Shown piece after piece: positions 16,530-24,316 of a DNA stretch of 25,432 nt (its first letter is position 1; each line of letters begins with the position of its first letter). The DNA comes from Actinomycetes bacterium. Its GTDB lineage: Bacteria; Actinomycetota; Actinomycetes; Actinomycetales; Cellulomonadaceae. The DNA lies in NCBI GenBank assembly GCA_021793115.1, contig JAJYTJ010000042.1, forward strand, positions 1-25,432, given 5' to 3'. The notes below the pieces were generated by a model. That model did not search any database, had not been told where the DNA came from, and saw only the letters and a list, made by a program, of their open reading frames with translations. Both the position numbers and the translations under genes were made by a program.

Positions 16530-17447
16530 TCACGCGCGCGAGGCCCGGTTCGCGGGCGCCGGGGCGACCGGGTGCAGCGCGGCGGCCGCGGCCGCCAGCA
16601 CGCGGCCGGTCAGCTCGTCGAGCACCGCGGCGCGGACCGACCAGCGCTGCCAGTGGAGCGCGACGTCGAGCCAGCGTCCTGGGGCCAGGTCCACGAGCGT
16701 GCCGGCGCGCGCGAAGGCGTCCGCCTCGTGCTCGGAGACCATCCCCCACCCCAGCCCGTCGGCGACGAGGGTGACGTAGGCGGGGTGCGACGGGACGTGG
16801 TGCTCGGGGCCGAGGCGTGCCGGCCCGCCGTCCAGGGCGGCGACGAAGCGGTGCTGCAACCGGTCGTCGGACGTGAACGCGACGACCGGCGCCGCGGCCC
16901 ACGCGGCGGGTACCGGGCCGTCGACGAACCACCGCGCCGCGAGCGCGGGGGCCGCCATGGCGCGGTAGCGCATCGCGCCCAGCGGCTGCACCCGGCACCC
17001 TTGGACCGCGGTGGCGTCGGCAGTGACGGCCGCCATGACGACGCCGTCGCGCAGCAGCTGGGCCGTACGGTCCTGGTCCTCGCGGTGCAGGTCGAGCACC
17101 AGGCGGTCGCCGAGCCCCGTCAGGGCGCCGGGGAACCACGTGGCCAGGGAGTCGGCGTTGACGGCGACGCCCACCCGCACGGGACCGGTTCCTGGCCCGA
17201 GCGCCGCCGCGGCGTCGGCGTCGAGGGTCGCCAGCTGCCCGGCGAGCCGCACGAGCACCGCGCCCGCGGGCGTCGGGCGGCACGGGCGGGTGCGCAGCAC
17301 CAGCACCTGACCGGCCTGCTGCTCGAGGGCCCGTACGCGCTGGCTCACGGCGGACGGCGTGAGGCGGAGGGCACGGGCCGCGGCGTCGAACGTGCCGCCG
17401 TCGACCACCGCGGCGAGCGCCGTGAGCTGCGCCGGATCGAACTTCAT
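16530..17447 (-). CDS. lysG: LysR-family regulator, ArgP/LysG type
   Basis: This 305-residue regulator has an N-terminal winged helix-turn-helix (MKFDPAQLTALAAVVDGGTF, TPSAVSQRVRALEQQAGQVL) followed by an effector domain. The opening FDPAQLTALAAVV and the VGVAVNADSLATWF stretch are characteristic of the ArgP/LysG branch. In Corynebacterium LysG turns on lysE when lysine or arginine builds up. The divergent lysE gene 69 bp away fits this role. The ATG follows TAGCGT by 6 nt with no ribosome site, so the mRNA is probably leaderless. Confidence 0.93.
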   Translation of the reverse strand: MKFDPAQLTALAAVVDGGTFDAAARALRLTPSAVSQRVRALEQQAGQVLVLRTRPCRPTPAGAVLVRLAGQLATLDADAAAALGPGTGPVRVGVAVNADSLATWFPGALTGLGDRLVLDLHREDQDRTAQLLRDGVVMAAVTADATAVQGCRVQPLGAMRYRAMAAPALAARWFVDGPVPAAWAAAPVVAFTSDDRLQHRFVAALDGGPARLGPEHHVPSHPAYVTLVADGLGWGMVSEHEADAFARAGTLVDLAPGRWLDVALHWQRWSVRAAVLDELTGRVLAAAAAALHPVAPAPANRASRA

Positions 17448-17453
17448 GAAGCC

Positions 17454-17510
17454 ACGCTACAGGTCCCACAGAAAGGTGATCTGGCCTGCACGCCACGGGC
17501 GCCCTAGGGT
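17454..17510. promoter_or_regulatory. Divergent lysG/lysE promoter region
   Basis: Two -10 elements face away from each other: TAGCGT on the minus strand (17454-17459), 6 nt before the lysG ATG, and TAGGGT on the plus strand (17505-17510), 6 nt before the lysE GTG. Both imply leaderless transcripts. The less GC-rich stretch between them (about 17460-17485) is the likely LysG binding area, by position only. Confidence 0.55.
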
Positions 17511-17516
17511 CGCGGC

Positions 17517-18131
17517 GTGGTCGTCGTCCAGGGGCTGCTCGCCGGGCTCTCGCTCATCGTCGCCATCGGCGCGCAGAACGCGTTCGTGCTGCGCCAGGGG
17601 CTGCGCGCCGAGCACGTCGGCGCGGCGGTAGGCGTCTGCACGGCCGCCGACCTGCTGCTCATCGCCGCGGGCACCGCCGGGCTCGGCGCGCTCGTCGCGG
17701 GCCACCCGGCGGCCCTGGTGGCAGCTCGCTACGCCGGCGCGGCGCTCCTCGTGGCGCTCGGCGCGGCGGCGCTGCGGCGTGCGCTGCGGCCCGGTCGCCT
17801 CACGCCCACGGCCGACGATCCGGCCCCGGTGCGGACCGTGCTCGTGACGACGCTCGGGCTCACCTTCCTCAACCCGCACGTCTACCTCGACACCGTGCTG
17901 CTCCTCGGCACCATGGCGGCGCAGCACGGGCCGCTGCGGTGGTGGTTCGCCGCCGGCGCGGCCGCCGCGAGCGCGCTGTGGTTCACCACGCTCGGCTTCG
18001 GGGCAGCCCGGCTCCGGCCTCTGCTCGCGCGCCCCTCGGCGTGGCGCGTGCTGGACGTCGGCGTCGCTGCGGTCATGCTGACGTTCGCGGCCCGGCTGGC
18101 GCTCGCGACGCCGATCCTGACCCCCGCCTGA
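17517..18131 (+). CDS. lysE: LysE/ArgO family amino acid exporter
   Basis: This 204-residue membrane protein has about six predicted helices and both LysE/ArgO hallmarks: IGAQNAFVLRQGL in the first helix and GLTFLNPHVYLDTVLLLG in the middle. Relatives export lysine and arginine across the cytoplasmic membrane. The GTG start follows TAGGGT by 6 nt. The divergent LysG-type regulator strongly supports a basic amino acid export role. Confidence 0.94.
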   Translation: MVVVQGLLAGLSLIVAIGAQNAFVLRQGLRAEHVGAAVGVCTAADLLLIAAGTAGLGALVAGHPAALVAARYAGAALLVALGAAALRRALRPGRLTPTADDPAPVRTVLVTTLGLTFLNPHVYLDTVLLLGTMAAQHGPLRWWFAAGAAAASALWFTTLGFGAARLRPLLARPSAWRVLDVGVAAVMLTFAARLALATPILTPA

Positions 18132-18190
18132 CTCTGCCTTGACCCGGGAATGAGAGGGGCATGATGAGCCTCTGACCTGGCACGATTCGA

Positions 18191-18220
18191 TTCGCCCCAG
18201 GCCTCGGGGACGGCTAACGT
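18191..18220 (+). promoter_or_regulatory. Possible promoter of the mannosyltransferase gene
   Basis: TAACGT (18215-18220) fits the TANNNT -10 pattern, with a weak -35 TTCGCC (18191-18196) 18 bp upstream. It would give a leader of about 55 nt. The rest of the 150-bp gap after lysE shows no clear terminator. Confidence 0.35.
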
Positions 18221-18281
18221 CGGATGATCGGGCAGGGGGTCGGACGGCCAGGGGGCGTCCCGACCGGACCGAGAGGACTGC

Positions 18282-19787
18282 ATGAGCGTCGATCGTCTCG
18301 TGCGGACCGCGACGCGATGGCGCACCGCGATCACATCCGCATCCACCGCGGTGCTGGCGGGTTCCGCCGGCGCTGCGACCGTCGTCGTGCTCGTCGTCGT
18401 CGCCTCGCGGACCGGGGTGCCCCAGGCCGTCACGCTCCCGCACTGGTGGGGCGTCTGGCCCACCGGCACCGCCTACCGGGCTGAGTGGAGCTTCCTCGTC
18501 GTCGCCGTCGTCGCCGCGCTCTGCGTGGTGTGGGCGCACCTGGCGCGCACGTGGCTGCGGCCCGGTGCCCGGGTGCCGCGGCTGCGGTCGATCCTCCTCG
18601 TCGCCGTCGCCTGGGCGACGCCGTTGACGCTCGCCGGCCCCATCGGGAGCCTGGACGTCCAGAGCTACGCGGCCGTGGGGCGCCTGGCCGATATCGGCAT
18701 GAACCCCTACGCCTTCGGCCCCAACTGGCTGCACGGCCCGTACGAGGCGTTCGCGACGGCCGTCAGCGGCGAGTGGCAGTACTCCCCGAGCCCGTACGGG
18801 CCGCTGCAGGTCGCGCTGCTGCGGGAGCTGGCCGCCGCGGCCGGCGCGCACGTCGGCATCGCGGTGCTGCTCATCCGCGCCGCCGCGGTCTCCGGCCTGG
18901 CCGCCGCCGTGGTGCTGGCCGTCGAGGCGACCCCCGTGCGCGAGCGGGCGTCCGTGCTGCTGCTCGTCGCGCTCAACCCGCTCGTCCTCGTGCACGTGGT
19001 CTCCGGCGCCCACCTGGACGTCCTCGTCGGCGCCATGGCGGTCGCCGTCGTCCTCCTGGTCCGCCGCGGGCTGGGCACCATCGCCATGGTGGTCGCCATG
19101 GTGGCGTGCATGCTCAAGCTGCCCGGCGTGTTCCTCGTCGGATACGTGGGGCTCGACGTGCTGCGCCGCACCGACCCCGAGCGGCTGCGGGTGCGCCTCG
19201 CGCAGGTGGTCGGCGCCGCCGCGGCGACGGTCGCCGCGACGATGGCCCTGGTGCCCGACGCGTTCGGCTGGGTGGGCGCCCTGTCGGTGCCGGGCGAGAT
19301 CAAGAGCGGCCTGACGCCGAGCACGTGGCTGTCCTGGGCCATGGAGGCGGTCGCCGGGATCGACCTCCACAGCATGGGCGCCACCACCACCATCGCCCGC
19401 ACCGTCATGGCCACGGTCGGCGCCCTCGTGGCGGCGCGGCTGCTGTGGTACGCCACCGAGGGCCCCGAGCGCGCCGCGTACGTCGGCGTCGGCTGGGGCC
19501 TCGTCGTCGTGGCGTTCTCCGGCCCCACGGCCTACCCCTGGTACCTCACGTGGGGCCTGTTCGCGGCAGCGGTCGGTAGCCGCACGCGCGGACGCATGGC
19601 GCTCCTGGCGCTGTCCGTGGCGTACGCGCTGCTCGGTGCCTGGGGCGGCGGCGGGGCGCACAACGTCGGTGTGCTCGTCATGGTCGCCGCGTTCGCCGCC
19701 ACCGGGATCGTCGTGTGGCGCACCCGACGCGCGCTCGTGGCGGACGAGACGCCCGCCCCGGCCGGCGCTGAGTCGGTCGCCGCCTGA
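18282..19787 (+). CDS. GT-C family polyprenol-phosphate-mannose-dependent alpha-1,6-mannosyltransferase (MptB-like)
   Basis: This 501-residue polytopic membrane protein has about 12 hydrophobic segments. An early loop reads GSLDVQSYAAVGRLADIGMNPYAFGP, where Asp125 is the likely GT-C catalytic aspartate; the DVQSYAA...GxNPY pattern marks the MptA/MptB family that extends mannan chains of lipomannan/lipoarabinomannan using polyprenyl-phosphate-mannose. Other family-like stretches are SPSPYGPLQ, LLLVALNPLVLVHVVSGAHLD and FSGPTAYPWYLTWGLF. The ATG is preceded by GAGAGGA at a good distance. In an organism without arabinomannan the product would be another lipoglycan; that part is inference. Confidence 0.86.
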   Translation: MSVDRLVRTATRWRTAITSASTAVLAGSAGAATVVVLVVVASRTGVPQAVTLPHWWGVWPTGTAYRAEWSFLVVAVVAALCVVWAHLARTWLRPGARVPRLRSILLVAVAWATPLTLAGPIGSLDVQSYAAVGRLADIGMNPYAFGPNWLHGPYEAFATAVSGEWQYSPSPYGPLQVALLRELAAAAGAHVGIAVLLIRAAAVSGLAAAVVLAVEATPVRERASVLLLVALNPLVLVHVVSGAHLDVLVGAMAVAVVLLVRRGLGTIAMVVAMVACMLKLPGVFLVGYVGLDVLRRTDPERLRVRLAQVVGAAAATVAATMALVPDAFGWVGALSVPGEIKSGLTPSTWLSWAMEAVAGIDLHSMGATTTIARTVMATVGALVAARLLWYATEGPERAAYVGVGWGLVVVAFSGPTAYPWYLTWGLFAAAVGSRTRGRMALLALSVAYALLGAWGGGGAHNVGVLVMVAAFAATGIVVWRTRRALVADETPAPAGAESVAA

Positions 19788-19993
19788 TCCCGTGGCGGGC
19801 TCGACCCGTCGATGGCTTCACAGCGCACGCTCGTCGGTGTGCCGACCACGACCCGCACCGTCCTGGACCTGGGCCAGGGCGTGGGGACGCTCGAGTTCAC
19901 GCTGACGCCCCGGGGGCGCAGGCACGCGGGTGGACCTGCGCACCACGACGACGCCGACGCACCCCGACGGGCAGGACGCCGCGGGATGGCAGG
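19788..19993. other. Stretch without a recognisable gene
   Basis: Between the mannosyltransferase stop and the MerR-like remnant all frames have coding-like GC bias but I recognise no protein. An ATG at 19812 opens a short frame (MASQRTLVGVPTTTRTV) that resembles nothing I know. It may be decayed sequence of the upstream half of the MerR gene. Confidence 0.4.
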
Positions 19994-20356
19994 CGGCGCG
20001 CCGGCCTGCCGCTGGAGACGATCGGCCGCCTGCTCGGCTCGGGCGCGCCCGCGCTCGTCGAGGCGCTGGCCGCGCGGCTGACCGCGCTGGACGACGAGAT
20101 CGCGGCGCTGCGCGACCAGCAGCGCGTCATCCTCACCGCGCTGGCGAGCGGCGAGGGGGCCGGGCGACGCTGGGCCCCGGACCGCGCCGCCCTCGTCGCG
20201 CTCCTCGACCAGGCCGGTCTCGCGGGCTGGCACCTCGCGTGGCACGCCGCGGCGGAACGGGCCGACGGGCGGCTGCACCAGCTGCTCCTCGAGGCGCTGC
20301 ACCTGACCGACGAGGAGATCGCGGCGCTCCGCGCGCACGCCCGCGACCAGGCCTGA
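19994..20356 (+). pseudogene. MerR-family regulator remnant (C-terminal half, no start, no DNA-binding domain)
   Basis: The frame ending at the TGA at 20356 reads GLPLETIGRLLGSGAP, then a heptad coiled coil (LAARLTALDDEIAALRDQQR), WAPDRAALVALLDQAGLAGW and LLLEALHLTDEEIAALRAHA. The first part matches the region after the helix-turn-helix in MerR/TipA-type regulators and their dimer helix. Walking back in this frame I find no ATG or GTG to the end of the preceding gene and no MerR N-terminal domain, and other frames do not supply one clearly. It therefore looks like a truncated or frameshifted gene. A sequencing error or a much diverged N-terminal half cannot be excluded. Confidence 0.55.
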
Positions 20357-20411
20357 CACCGCGCGCCCGGGGCGGGTGGCGAACCCCGGTCGCGGGTGCC
20401 ACCGTGGACCC

Positions 20412-20855
20412 ATGACGGAAGAGACCCCGGCCACCAGCGCCGACCCCGAGCTCGGGTCCGAGGGCGACGCCGACCAGCTGACACGTGACGACATGCTGCT
20501 CGAGCGGGGCGTCGACGACCTGCTCGACGAGGGCTACTCCCCGCCCGAGCACGCGCGGTCCACCCGGTGGGGCGAGACGCCGTGGGAGGAGGAGCACCGC
20601 GAGACGATCGACCAGCGGCTCGCGCAGGAGGAGCCGGACGACTGGGACGCGGACGTCGCCCCGGACCGGGAGCAGTACCGTGCCGGCCGCCTCGAGGAGG
20701 ACGACCACGCCGCCGAGTCCGGCGGCAGCGACACGTTCGCCACGGACGTCGGCGTCGCGGGGGGTGCCGCGACCGCAGAGGAGGCCGCGGTGCACGTGGT
20801 CCCCGACCCGGACTACGACGAGCCGCTCTACCGCGCGGACGACGACCGCGGCTGA
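20412..20855 (+). CDS. DUF5709 domain protein
   Basis: This 147-residue, strongly acidic soluble protein contains the DUF5709 core: DDMLLERGVDDLLDEGYSPPE, then RWGETPWEEE, then IDQRLAQEEPDDW. The family is confined, as far as I know, to actinobacteria and has no assigned function. The C-terminal part is rich in Glu, Asp, Ala and Gly and probably flexible. The ATG at 20412 is chosen because the family starts there and CACCGT, a weakened -10, ends 6 nt before it. The stop is 6 bp from the convergent truA stop. Confidence 0.87.
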   Translation: MTEETPATSADPELGSEGDADQLTRDDMLLERGVDDLLDEGYSPPEHARSTRWGETPWEEEHRETIDQRLAQEEPDDWDADVAPDREQYRAGRLEEDDHAAESGGSDTFATDVGVAGGAATAEEAAVHVVPDPDYDEPLYRADDDRG

Positions 20856-20861
20856 CGGGGC

Positions 20862-21836
20862 TCAGCCGCAGCAGCCCGCCGCGTCGTCGGCCTCGTCGGC
20901 CCGGTCCTCGCCGCGGTGCTCGGTGCCCGCCTCGGTCATCCCGGGCGTCAGGTCGTCGCGGCTGCGGCGCGCCCGCGTGCGCGCCGCGCGCGCCGCCAGC
21001 TCGTCGTCCGCCGGGTAGGTGACCTCCTCGAGCGTGAGGCCGTGCGGCTCGACGACCGCAGCCGCCGCGTCGCGCACGCCCGCGGCCAGCAGCCGCGCCG
21101 GCCAGTCGGTGCCGCGCCGATGCTCCCCCACCGCCAGGCTCGCGCCGACGAGCGAGCGCACCATCGAGTGGCAGAACGCGTCGGCGCGCACCGTGGCCAC
21201 CACGAGGCCCTCGTCCGGTCCCACGCTCGGCCGCGCCCAGCCGAACAGCTCGAGCGTGCGGATGGTCGTGGCGTGCGGCCGGGGCTTGCAGAACGCCGCG
21301 AAGTCGTGCCGGCCCACCAGCAGGCGCGCCGCCGCGTCCATGGCGGCCACGTCCAGCGGTCGGCGCCGCCACAGCACCTCGCCGCGCCGCAGCGGGTCGC
21401 GGCGCGCGTGCTCGTCGCAGACGCGGTAGGCGTAACGGCGGCCGGTCGCCGAGAACCGGGCGTCGAAGCCGTCCGGCGCCAGGGCCGCGGCGCGCACGAC
21501 GAGGTCCGGCGGCAGCACGCCGCCGAGCCGGTCGACGAGCGCGACGAAGGGGTCTCGGCCGGACCGCCCGCGGGCCGCCGCCAGCGCGGCGGGCGCGAGG
21601 TCCACGTGGGCCACCTGGCCCCGCGCGTGCACGCCCGCGTCGGTGCGTCCGGCCACCGTCAGCCGGGGTACCGGCTCGCCGCGCCGCGCGGTCCCCAGGA
21701 CCGTCGCCAACGCCTCCTCGAGCGTGCCCTGCACGGTGCGCAGCCCGGGCTGCGCCGCCCAGCCGGCGAAACCGCCGCCGTCGTAGGCGAGGTCGAGCCG
21801 CACCCGCACCGGCGCCTGCCCGTCCGTGCTCGTCAC
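20862..21836 (-). CDS. truA: tRNA pseudouridine(38-40) synthase
   Basis: This 324-residue enzyme converts uridines 38-40 of the tRNA anticodon arm to pseudouridine. The N-terminal [20 protein letters not shown] and [17 protein letters not shown], with catalytic Asp66, are diagnostic; [12 protein letters not shown] and [12 protein letters not shown] also match. The C-terminal 30-40 residues are charged and end AAGCCG, a tail beyond the usual fold. TACGGT ends 6 nt before the GTG start, suggesting a leaderless mRNA separate from rplQ. In many actinobacteria truA directly follows rplQ; here a kinase gene and a hydrolase gene lie between. Confidence 0.96.
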   Translation of the reverse strand: MTSTDGQAPVRVRLDLAYDGGGFAGWAAQPGLRTVQGTLEEALATVLGTARRGEPVPRLTVAGRTDAGVHARGQVAHVDLAPAALAAARGRSGRDPFVALVDRLGGVLPPDLVVRAAALAPDGFDARFSATGRRYAYRVCDEHARRDPLRRGEVLWRRRPLDVAAMDAAARLLVGRHDFAAFCKPRPHATTIRTLELFGWARPSVGPDEGLVVATVRADAFCHSMVRSLVGASLAVGEHRRGTDWPARLLAAGVRDAAAAVVEPHGLTLEEVTYPADDELAARAARTRARRSRDDLTPGMTEAGTEHRGEDRADEADDAAGCCG

Positions 21837-21842
21837 GCCGAC

Positions 21843-21880
21843 ACCGTAGCCGGTGCCGACCGCGCCGCCGGCGCTACCGT
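21843..21880. promoter_or_regulatory. Divergent leaderless promoters of truA and the ROK-type kinase gene
   Basis: TACGGT on the minus strand (21843-21848) ends 6 nt before the truA GTG. TACCGT on the plus strand (21875-21880) ends 6 nt before the kinase GTG. The two 6-nt spacers, GTCGGC and GTCGGG, are also nearly the same. The whole intergenic region is 50 bp, so the two promoters must share or overlap upstream DNA. Confidence 0.55.
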
Positions 21881-21886
21881 GTCGGG

Positions 21887-22654
21887 GTGCCGGACAGCCA
21901 CCACGCCCCCTTCACGCTCGCGGTCGACTGCGGCGGCGGCGGGATCAAGGCGTCCGTGCTCGACTCCTCCGGCACCCTGCACGCGCCCGCGACCCGGGCG
22001 CCGACGCCCTACCCGCTGCCGCCCGCCCGGCTCGTCGAGACCATCGCCGGCATGGCGGCGGCGCTGCCGGGGTTCGACCGGGTGACGGTGGGCATGCCGG
22101 GGATGCTCCGCCACGGGGTCGTCGTCGCCACGCCGCACTACGTGACCCGCTCCGGCCCGCGCTCGACCGTGCTGCCCGAGCTGGTCGCGGCCTGGGCCGA
22201 CTGCGACGTGCAGGCGCTCGTCGAGGCGCGGCTCGGCGCACCCACGCTGGTGCTCAACGACGCCGAGGTGCACGGCGCCGGCGTCGTCTCCGGCACCGGC
22301 GTCGAGCTGGTGCTCACGTTCGGCACCGGCCTGGGCTCCGCACTCTTCGACGGCGGCCGCCTGGCCCCGCACCTCGAGTGGTCGCACGCCCCGGTCCGGT
22401 GGGGGCTGACGTACGACGAGTACATCGGCCAGCCCGAGCGGGCGCGGCTCGGCGACGCGATCTGGTCGCGCCGCGTGCGCCGCGTGGTGGAGGGGTTCCG
22501 GCCCGTGTTCCGGTGGGACCGCGTCTACCTCGGCGGCGGCAACGCGCGCCGCATCACGCCCGCGGTGCTCGACCGGCTCGGCGACGACGTCGTCGTCGTG
22601 CCCAACGAGGCGGGCATCGTCGGCGGTGTGCGCGCCTGGTCGCTGGGCGCCTGA
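21887..22654 (+). CDS. ROK-superfamily kinase, polyphosphate glucokinase-like
   Basis: This 255-residue protein has the sugar-kinase fold: the phosphate loop [13 protein letters not shown] (residues 11-23), [18 protein letters not shown], the catalytic LNDAE with Asp125, and [24 protein letters not shown]. The spacing and the missing zinc motif (CxCGxxGC) of many ROK proteins point to the polyphosphate glucokinase branch, which makes glucose 6-phosphate from polyphosphate or ATP. The usual D-I-G-G-(S/T) loop is altered to D-C-G-G-G-G, so activity on glucose is uncertain. The last 130 bp lie antisense to the hydrolase gene. Confidence 0.82.
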   Translation: MPDSHHAPFTLAVDCGGGGIKASVLDSSGTLHAPATRAPTPYPLPPARLVETIAGMAAALPGFDRVTVGMPGMLRHGVVVATPHYVTRSGPRSTVLPELVAAWADCDVQALVEARLGAPTLVLNDAEVHGAGVVSGTGVELVLTFGTGLGSALFDGGRLAPHLEWSHAPVRWGLTYDEYIGQPERARLGDAIWSRRVRRVVEGFRPVFRWDRVYLGGGNARRITPAVLDRLGDDVVVVPNEAGIVGGVRAWSLGA

Positions 22655-23418
22655 GCGGCGCGGTCCTCGACGGCGGCCAGCGCCTCCAGCACGGCGCGGC
22701 TGAAGCGCGTCGGGCGCACGAGGCTCACCAGGTGCGTCGCACCGGGCACCACGACGAGGCGCCCCTCGCGGCACGCCGCCAGGAAGGCGCGCTCCTCGCC
22801 CCGGAAGTGGTCGAACCGCCCGTTGACGAGCCACACGGGGGCCTGGACGGACCGCAGGGCGGCCAGCACGTCGACCCCGCGCAGCGCGCGCAGCGCGGGC
22901 ACCATGACGTCGAGCGCAAAGCCGCCCGCGCCCACGTCGGCGGCCCCCGCGGGCGGCAGCGCCACGCGGACGGCGAGCGCGTTGAGCGCCGCACCGTGGT
23001 CAGGCAGGCAGCCGATGGCGTGCGCCGCCACCGCCCAGGCGTCGACGAGCGGCGGGTGCGGCCGCGTGCAGCACGACGCCGCGACCAGGCCCGCCACCTG
23101 CGCGGGGAACCGCGCGGCGTGCACGATCGCGACGTACCCACCGAGCGACAGCCCGACGACGAGGGCACGCCCGCCGACCGCGTCGACGGCCGCCCGCACG
23201 GCGTCGACCGCACCGTCGAGCGTGAGCTGCTCCTCGCGGCGCCGCCCGTGCCCCGGCAGGTCGATCGCCACGGCCTGGTGCCCCGACGCCTCGACGGCGG
23301 CCACCTGGGCGCGCCACATCGACCGGCTGGTCCGCAGACCATGGAGGAAGACGACCGGCAGCCGTCCCGCGGGCGGCGTGCCGGCGCACGCGGCCTCCCC
23401 GCTCACCCGCCCCTCCAT
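22525..23418 (-). CDS. Alpha/beta hydrolase
   Basis: This 297-residue alpha/beta-hydrolase-fold protein has the oxyanion motif VVFLHGLRTSRSMW, the stretch IDLPGHGRR, the nucleophile elbow GLSLGG (Ser91), the acid NGRFDHF (Asp203) and GATHLVSL (His229). Substrate unknown; esterase, lipase and C-C hydrolase members look alike. The ATG at 23418 is chosen because the upstream frame is low-complexity. The last roughly 42 residues are Thr/Ser/Pro-rich, have no counterpart in the fold and lie antisense to the kinase gene, as if the original stop had been lost. A perfect 16-bp palindrome stands 8 nt before the start. Confidence 0.85.
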   Translation of the reverse strand: MEGRVSGEAACAGTPPAGRLPVVFLHGLRTSRSMWRAQVAAVEASGHQAVAIDLPGHGRRREEQLTLDGAVDAVRAAVDAVGGRALVVGLSLGGYVAIVHAARFPAQVAGLVAASCCTRPHPPLVDAWAVAAHAIGCLPDHGAALNALAVRVALPPAGAADVGAGGFALDVMVPALRALRGVDVLAALRSVQAPVWLVNGRFDHFRGEERAFLAACREGRLVVVPGATHLVSLVRPTRFSRAVLEALAAVEDRAAQAPSDQARTPPTMPASLGTTTTSSPSRSSTAGVMRRALPPPR

Positions 23419-23425
23419 GCCGACC

Positions 23426-23441
23426 GATCCTCGCGAGGATC
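23426..23441. promoter_or_regulatory. Perfect 16-bp palindrome upstream of the alpha/beta hydrolase gene
   Basis: GATCCTCG followed directly by CGAGGATC is a perfect dyad without a spacer, ending 8 nt before the hydrolase ATG. It overlaps the place where a ribosome site or -10 would lie (GAGGAT on the minus strand). A repressor operator is a reasonable guess, but no regulator gene is next to it. Confidence 0.4.
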
Positions 23442-23596
23442 CCGCCGCCACGCCAGGCGGCGAGCGCAGGCGGTGCCCGTGGTGCAGGCCGCCGTGCGCT
23501 GCGGGCGCGGGGTGCGGCACGCGCAGGACGCCCGAGCCCGTGACGACCGTCCACGGGACCAGGGACACGGTGGCCGCCCGCGCGGACGGACGGACG

Positions 23597-23634
23597 CACG
23601 AAGGCCCGGACCCTGGCGGGTCCGGGCCTTCGTG
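23597..23634 (-). terminator. Hairpin terminator downstream of rplQ
   Basis: Bases 23597-23613 and 23618-23634 are exact complements and form a 17-bp stem with a 4-base loop, 60 bp after the rplQ stop. There is no T run on either strand, as is common for actinobacterial terminators. It most likely ends the rpoA-rplQ transcript and separates it from the hydrolase gene. Confidence 0.8.
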
Positions 23635-23693
23635 ACCGTTGGTGTGCCGACTTGGTGTGCCTACGTCGGCCGGCGAGCCGGGTGAGGCCCCGG

Positions 23694-24245
23694 TCAGGCC
23701 TTGTCGGCCTCGTCCTCGGCCGACGCCTCGCTCGCGTCCGCGGCGGACTCGGCGGTGGCCTCGTCCTCGACGGGCACGACGGCCTCCTCGACGGGAGCCT
23801 CCTCGACGACCTCGATCGCGGTCGGTGCCGGCGCGGCCTTGGCCGCCGCCCGCGTCGCCTCGCGCACGACGGCCTGCTTCGGCGAGACCGGCTCAAGGAC
23901 CAGCTCGATGACCGCCATCGGGGCGTTGTCACCCTTGCGCGGGCCGATCTTGGTGATCCGCGTGTAGCCGCCGGCCCGCTCGGCCATGGCCGGCGCGATC
24001 TCCGTGAACAGGACGTGCACCACGCCCTTGTCCTTGACGACCGTCATCACGCGGCGGCGGGAGTGCAGGTCGCCGCGCTTGGCGAACGAGACGAGGCGTT
24101 CCGCGAGCGGGCGCACGCGCTTGGCCTTGGCCTCGGTCGTCGTGATCCGCTTGTGCTCGAACAGCTGCGTCGCGAGGTTCGCGAGGATCAGCCGCTCGTG
24201 CGCCGGTCCGCCACCGAGCCGGGGACCCTTGGTGGGCGTAGGCAT
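23694..24245 (-). CDS. rplQ: 50S ribosomal protein L17
   Basis: This 183-residue protein begins with the L17 core ([31 protein letters not shown], then [16 protein letters not shown] and [24 protein letters not shown]), which takes about 120 residues. It is followed by a tail of about 60 residues, first basic/alanine-rich and then strongly acidic ([19 protein letters not shown]). Such tails occur in actinobacterial L17. AAGGAGTG lies upstream of the ATG. It follows rpoA by 71 bp with a hairpin between. Confidence 0.97.
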   Translation of the reverse strand: MPTPTKGPRLGGGPAHERLILANLATQLFEHKRITTTEAKAKRVRPLAERLVSFAKRGDLHSRRRVMTVVKDKGVVHVLFTEIAPAMAERAGGYTRITKIGPRKGDNAPMAVIELVLEPVSPKQAVVREATRAAAKAAPAPTAIEVVEEAPVEEAVVPVEDEATAESAADASEASAEDEADKA

Positions 24246-24277
24246 GGTCTTCTCACTCCTTGGTTCTGTGATGGTCG

Positions 24278-24308
24278 ACGCGGCCCGGCCTCAACGGTCG
24301 GGCCGCGT
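24278..24308 (-). terminator. Intercistronic hairpin between rpoA and rplQ
   Basis: ACGCGGCCCG (24278-24287) pairs perfectly with CGGGCCGCGT (24299-24308) around an 11-nt loop, just after the rpoA stop and before the rplQ ribosome site. No T run follows on the minus strand. It may be a partial terminator or an mRNA-stabilising or processing element that sets the rpoA:rplQ ratio. Confidence 0.5.
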
Positions 24309-24316
24309 TCCCCGGT

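Noticed and set aside
23417..23635. Possible 72-residue cysteine-containing protein (CPWCRPPCAAGAGC) on the plus strand
   Set aside because: Its ATG overlaps the hydrolase ATG, it runs through the terminator stem, it has no ribosome site and the composition is typical of GC-rich non-coding DNA.
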